This document shows positions 39,001 to 45,000 of a stretch of DNA of 64,000 nucleotides, one piece after another. The stretch is from Alentia gelatinosa (lineage: Eukaryota > Annelida > Polychaeta > Phyllodocida > Polynoidae): positions 53,710,789 to 53,774,788 of the forward strand of contig OX465584.1 in the NCBI GenBank assembly GCA_950022655.1, read 5' to 3'. The position numbers and the translations under genes were made by a program. The first letter of the stretch is position 1. The number at the start of each line of letters is the position of its first letter. A model generated the notes under the pieces. It was not told the origin of the DNA and did no database searches. It saw only the letters and a program-made list of their open reading frames with translations.

Positions 39001-42000
39001 CAAAATTAATTGGTAAAGGCCCTTTTCCATTGGCCGACAAAAATGGTGTAGATTTTCTGTGTTCTCCTAATAACCTATTTACATTTTGCATCAGCAGTGG
39101 TAAAGGTCCGTCAGTGGTTCCTGACTGTATATCAGTGATGGCCAATGGAAATAAGCTATTAGGAGAACACAAACAAACTACACCGTTGTCGTCAGGCAAT
39201 GGATACTGGCCTAAAGCACTGCTCTGCATGCCTGTTTCCATTCTCCCATCTGGCGTTGGTGGTTCCCGACTGCAGATCGCTGGCGAATAGTCAGCCAGTG
39301 GAAGAAATACATTAATGTTTTTAACCCTTTCAGGGCGGATAATGCCTTGAGGCATTCCCCAGCATAGACCGGATAATGTTTTGAGGCATTCCCCAGCATA
39401 GACCGGATAGTGTTTTGAGGCATTCCCCAGCATAGACCGGATAATGCCTTGAGGCATTCCCCAGCATAGACCGGATAATGTTTTGAGGCATTCCCCAGCA
39501 TAGACCGGAAAGTGTTTTGAGGCATTCCCCAGCATAGACCGGATAATGCCTTGAGGCATTCCCCAGCATAGACCGGATAATGTTTTGAGGCATTCCCCAG
39601 CATAGACCAGATAGTGTTTTGAGGCATTCCCCAGCATAGACCGGATAATGCCTTGAGGCATTCCCCAGCATAGACCGGATAATGCCTTGAGGCATTCCCC
39701 AGCATAGACCGGATAGTGTTTTGAGGCATTCCCCAGCATAGACCGGATAGTGTTTTGAGGCATTCCCCAGCATAGACCGGATAATGCCTTGAGGCATTCC
39801 CCAGCATAGACCGGATAATGTTTTGAGGCATTCCCCAGCATAGACCGGAAAGTGTTTTGAGGCATTCCCCAGCGGACACCGGATGATGCCCTGAGGCATC
39901 ATTTATGAAATTTAGCAATATTTACTATTTCTTAGTTTATGGAGAAATAACTGATCAGTAAATCTGAAACTTTCAGAGACTATATAGTATTGAGTATTAT
40001 TTAGTAAAAAGAAAATGATGTAAATAAGAATGATGTGTAGAATCACGTGATCAAATAATAGAATATAGGTTCAGACAAAAATTGGCCCGTCCCCTAGAGT
40101 TATGCCAGTCCCAAGTACCCGCCCCAACCACCAGGGCTCTGCCACAGACCCCCGTCTTTAAAGGCTAAACGTGTTTTCTCTTTGCTAGACTTCATCTGGC
40201 TGGACGGCTCTTCGGTTGACTACTCCTTGTGGGCTGCAGGAGAGCCAGACGGGCAGGTGACTGGAGAAAACTGTGTCTCCTACAACAAGGACTTCCCAGG
40301 GCACTGGATGGACCAACCGTGCACCGATCCGCAGGGTTTCATCTGCAAGGCCCCGAAAGGTAGGCTCTGTAACCGATTATCGTAAAACCGGATGAGTTTT
40401 AATCTGGGCTCCCGTATGCGACGACTGGAGTTTGGCGTAGTGATATCACGAGGCGGAGCTGAGTGATATCCCGAGCCAAAACTCCAGGAGTCACATACGG
40501 GAGCCCAGATTAAAACGAATAAGGTTTTGATTTTATCCTACCCCCTGTGAACGATATTTTTATGTGAGGATAATAACAAAAAAACATGATAAAAACTTTC
40601 TGAAGTCCTCCATATAGCTCTCGTTGCTGCTCTGAAGGCGCTTGGAACTACTTTCAGCTGCTGATCTCTGATTGGTCCATTTTTTGTACGCTCCTAGGAG
40701 CGATTTTTTTATCCGTATGCGACATACGGGCGCATACGGAAAGTCAATGTTAAGCCTATGGGATTTTATATTAGAGGTAGGATAAAGCGCATTCTGTGTT
40801 GCGAGACCTGAATAAAAGATTCCCGGGGCTGTTGAATAAAGAATATGAATATGAAGCTATGAATGGATAACTAAGTAGCTTGATTTAATTGAGTTTTCTT
40901 GTTCATTTTTAGGTATACAAGGATAAGAAAAGTAGTGATTTAGCCAAAGAGATGCAGTTTTTGGCCTTTTTTATATAAATATGGCGACGGGACGTACTTT
41001 ATATAATTACACCTCGAGCGACCATCCTTGCCGACTCAATACCCACGTTTTCTCTTATTATAGAAATGAATGGTTGACATACGAAATCAAAATGTCCTCG
41101 GAAACAGCTTGCCTAATGTATGACCATGGTTGAAAGTCAAATGTACATGTGAATTCAATACCAATTTTAGAGAGAAAAAAAGCACTGAGATCTCTGTGTA
41201 TAAGTATATCTAAGTATCTCAATATCAAAGTATAAAGATTTTGTCATATAATTGAGGGTTCTTATTCGACAAATGTATTGTAAAGGCTTTCAATCTTCAT
41301 TACTCATCCCATACTTCACTAACTTGCCCTTATGGGTTCATGTACATATTACATGTATGCTTGTATAACAAGACGGATTCGTTGAGCTATGTGTAAACTG
41401 GTAAGGGGCCATCCATAAAGCACGTACGCAGAATTTCTGAAATTTTGGACCCCCCCCACCCCCACCCCCTCTCCCAATCTTGTACGCAATAGAACAAAGA
41501 GGGAGCACACACAGATTAACCTAAATTTATTACCCCCCCCCCCCCCCCCACCCCTCGGTGCGTACGTACTTTATGGATGGCCCCTAACAGAGGTAATTGT
41601 AAACCTGCTTCTGCAAATGTCACTTATGCTTTTTCGCAAATAAAAATTTTAAAAATCTCTGTTTCAATTCAGTGGAGCTTCCGAGCATACCTCCCACGGT
41701 TCCTGGAGACTGTCCTGGTGATGAGTGGGTGTCTGCCGGAGAGAAGTGCTACTTGTTCAAACCCAACCTACACATGGAGTGGCTGTACGCGAGGCAACTG
41801 TGTAGGACCAGCCCAGGGACAGCTGGAAATGCTGACCTGGTCACCGTCAAAGATCAACAAACGATGGCCTTCCTCAGCGCAGAAATGTTCGCCAGGCAAG
41901 ACGTGATCGGAGTGCATCCCAATTTCTGGATCGGCCTCACCAAGCAAAAAGCAGGTACTGTATTAAGACCAAAATCAACTGAAAGAGTATTCCGCCGGTG

Positions 42001-45000
42001 GCTAAAAATCCAGCCGGCCCTCAAGGTCAGGTTCAAAATATGCAAATTAGGCTGGATCGGCCCACTTGAAATTGAGACCAGTCGGCCAGCTGCTGGCCTG
42101 TTTGGTGGAACAGCAAGAAAAGGCAGGCCGGTAGTCGGCGATGAGCAACAGGCAGCCGACCGCCGAGTGGGTTCTGGAGATGGGCTGGTGGTTAGCGGGG
42201 CCGGCCGGGTATACCCGTTTTGCTCTTCCACCAAGCAGATTTTTGCCGTTGATTGAAGATGCGGGCTGGCAACTGTCACCGAAGACCAACAGGCAAAAAC
42301 AAGATCCCAGCTGGGGCTACCGCTTTCTTGGTGGAATAGTCCCTTACGAGATAAACTATGTTCCCGTGAGAGAAAGTTATGAGGTAAGACTCGGAAAAAA
42401 TTACTGCTCAAGGTCTTGGCCACAAGCAGTGATCTTTCCAAGCCTTACCGATTAACTTTGATTTTCTCTATCTAGAACCTTGATTTCCCTATTCCTATAT
42501 ACCTTCAAATATACATGTAGTTAGATAAATACTTTACTTGCTTACCCACCATCAAACGCGAAGCCAGACCCAACTTCATTCAGTAACTTGATACTCAAAA
42601 GCAAATGAATAGTCCCTCATGATATACCCTATAATATAGTAATTCCTTGGTTTCATTTGTTCGAGAAGATGGGTAGTAAATAGAACAAACGCTGGTGGCT
42701 CTGTAAACCACTCAAGGGTGACATCGAAGACTACGCGTCAAGTAGTCCAAGAGACTCTAAGGCCTGGCGTCCACCTACCACGATGGTCTACAACACACTT
42801 CCCGATAGCTACGATTTGAAATGCCCAAATCGCGACCTATCGGGAGGTCCCCGATTGTTTCAAATTGTTGAAATCGTAGAGCGTAGAAACGCCTTGGGAG
42901 GACCAAAACATAAACCATGGTCACGATTGGCTCACTATTCAATTGGTGATTCACAGTAGATCTCAGGCATGATTTTGATATTGATATTTACTATAATTTT
43001 CGAAACATTGAATGAATCCGAAAATTTTTCTACATCTATTTTCACTATATTATGATATTATTTTCAAACACTAAAACAATCAAATTGAACAATATAACTG
43101 TGGTAGAATAATAGTTCCAATATGAAACTATTATTTTCAGACACTTAGACTTCATGAAATAATATCATATTTACATCGATTATATATCTATATGCGCCCT
43201 ACCTAATTCCAGAATTTCATAATTTTCCGCTAATTATTTCATCCACAAGAGGTTTTTTCCTGTTAAATCACCTCCAATAGGCTACGACAGTCTACAAAAT
43301 TTCCAACATGTTGGAAGTTATCGGGACCTCTACGATTGGCGTTTTCAATCGCAGCCTATCGTGAGCTGTCGTAGACGGAATCGCAGAAACCTGTCCCACC
43401 TACCACGATTTTGGTTGACCTCACGATAGAATCGGAATGGTGTCGGGAAGGCCGTCGTAAGGCCAATCGGGACCGGAATCGTGGTAGGTGGGGGCCGGGT
43501 TTTAGTGAGTGCTGCACTCATAGAGCCCTACCTTAACAATCCTGACAGATTGGTATGAGTTCAGTTCAGCACCATTTTGAAGGTTGAATCTTTCCGATTT
43601 TGTAGTAGACGGTTTCCTCGTTCAGAAATGCAGTAAAATGACTGTGATTTCCTACCTTTGTATTAATAATAGAACAGCCAATGTGCAGAAATGCCTTCAA
43701 AAGTGGCACAAAGGAATAAAACAGTTGTTTGTATTTTGTTTCGTTTATTAAATCATTCATAAGACATCTTTGAAGGTAAGTGTACATGAACTCATGATGG
43801 AATTGGCAGAGAAACTCTTTTCTTCTTGCTTGAAAAGGGTAGGCGCTCTCTGACTGTTTGCTAGACAGGCAGAGGTTCTCGGACTAGCATCAACCTAGCA
43901 TGGTTTACAGCCACTTGTACAAAAGACCATCGATTGTTGTCTATGTACTAGCGACCAGAGGAGGTGTGAAGCGTAGCGCCCCCTATAGGGAAACAACTCA
44001 TATATGCGATCGCGGCAGGGTTCAAGGCGCCACTTTCAAACCTGCCAGCAGAGGGGAAGGAGCTCTTGAGAATGGACTGTGTGAGACTTGTAAGCCATAG
44101 CCTATGAGAAATAAGGCTGTATTCCACAAAACCAAACAGCCATAAAACGTGGAGCTCTATTGAGCTCTATTGTGGTTTGGAGTACATTAGATATCACTCT
44201 ATCAATATCTGAACTGATTTTTGATAGAGCTCTAACAGTTTGTATGTAGTAGCTGTTACTAGTTAGCCTATTTTAGTATAGGAATCCACATTCAGCTGTC
44301 ATTTGAGACCATGCCAAAACGATAGGGGGCGCTACGCTTCACACCTCCTCTGACTAGCGACGATGGCACCTGGACACGCTATCTGGTGGATGTTAGCCAC
44401 ACTACAGACCTCAGTCACCAGCGCAAACTTTAGGGCAGTTAAAGTTATGGTGGTAGGTAACCAGCGGCTATTATTTGGACTGGAGCTGGTTAACGGCGGA
44501 GACAACGCTGCACGCCCTGAAACCATCCTTAAGTCGGGCATTTTGAAACTCTCATTGCTTTCTCTCGAGGTTAGGAGCTCAGAAAATCACAGAATTAAAT
44601 TTTATTATCAATACAGCCAAAGATAAAGCATAGGGGAAAACTTATATCTGAGTGTAGAGATCTAAAAAAGAAGTACAGGTTTGTGTTTTTCTCTACATAA
44701 GAATCTCACTCTCGTATCATGTCAGTCATCAACCCTAGACTTTGTTCACTCTGTCTCTATGTGGGGGAGAAACTCCAAGCGGACCTAACAAAAATTCTAT
44801 TTTTCTATATATGGTAATCACATAGAGTAAGAACATGATATTTGTGGTATTCAACCGTTGGAATGTAGACGGAACTACTTAAACTTGTTGTACATGCGTA
44901 AATACGCTTCAAACATTGAACAGGAAGAATGCCCCAGAACCAGGGGACAAACTAAACGTATAATACGGTTGCAGCGGCCACGTACAGCCTTTTTTCAGAG

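Noticed and set aside
39334..39900. CRISPR-like array
   Set aside because: Units are directly adjacent 34-bp tandem repeats without unique spacers, in an animal intron.
38996..39918. 289- and 235-codon minus-strand frames with a 34-residue repeat
   Set aside because: The 34-bp DNA array has no stop in several frames, and all three minus frames give the same peptide repeat. There is no start context or splice support.
41854..42441. 195-codon minus-strand frame
   Set aside because: It overlaps exon 16 of the receptor on the other strand and continues into repeat DNA; it is a shadow of the real coding sequence.
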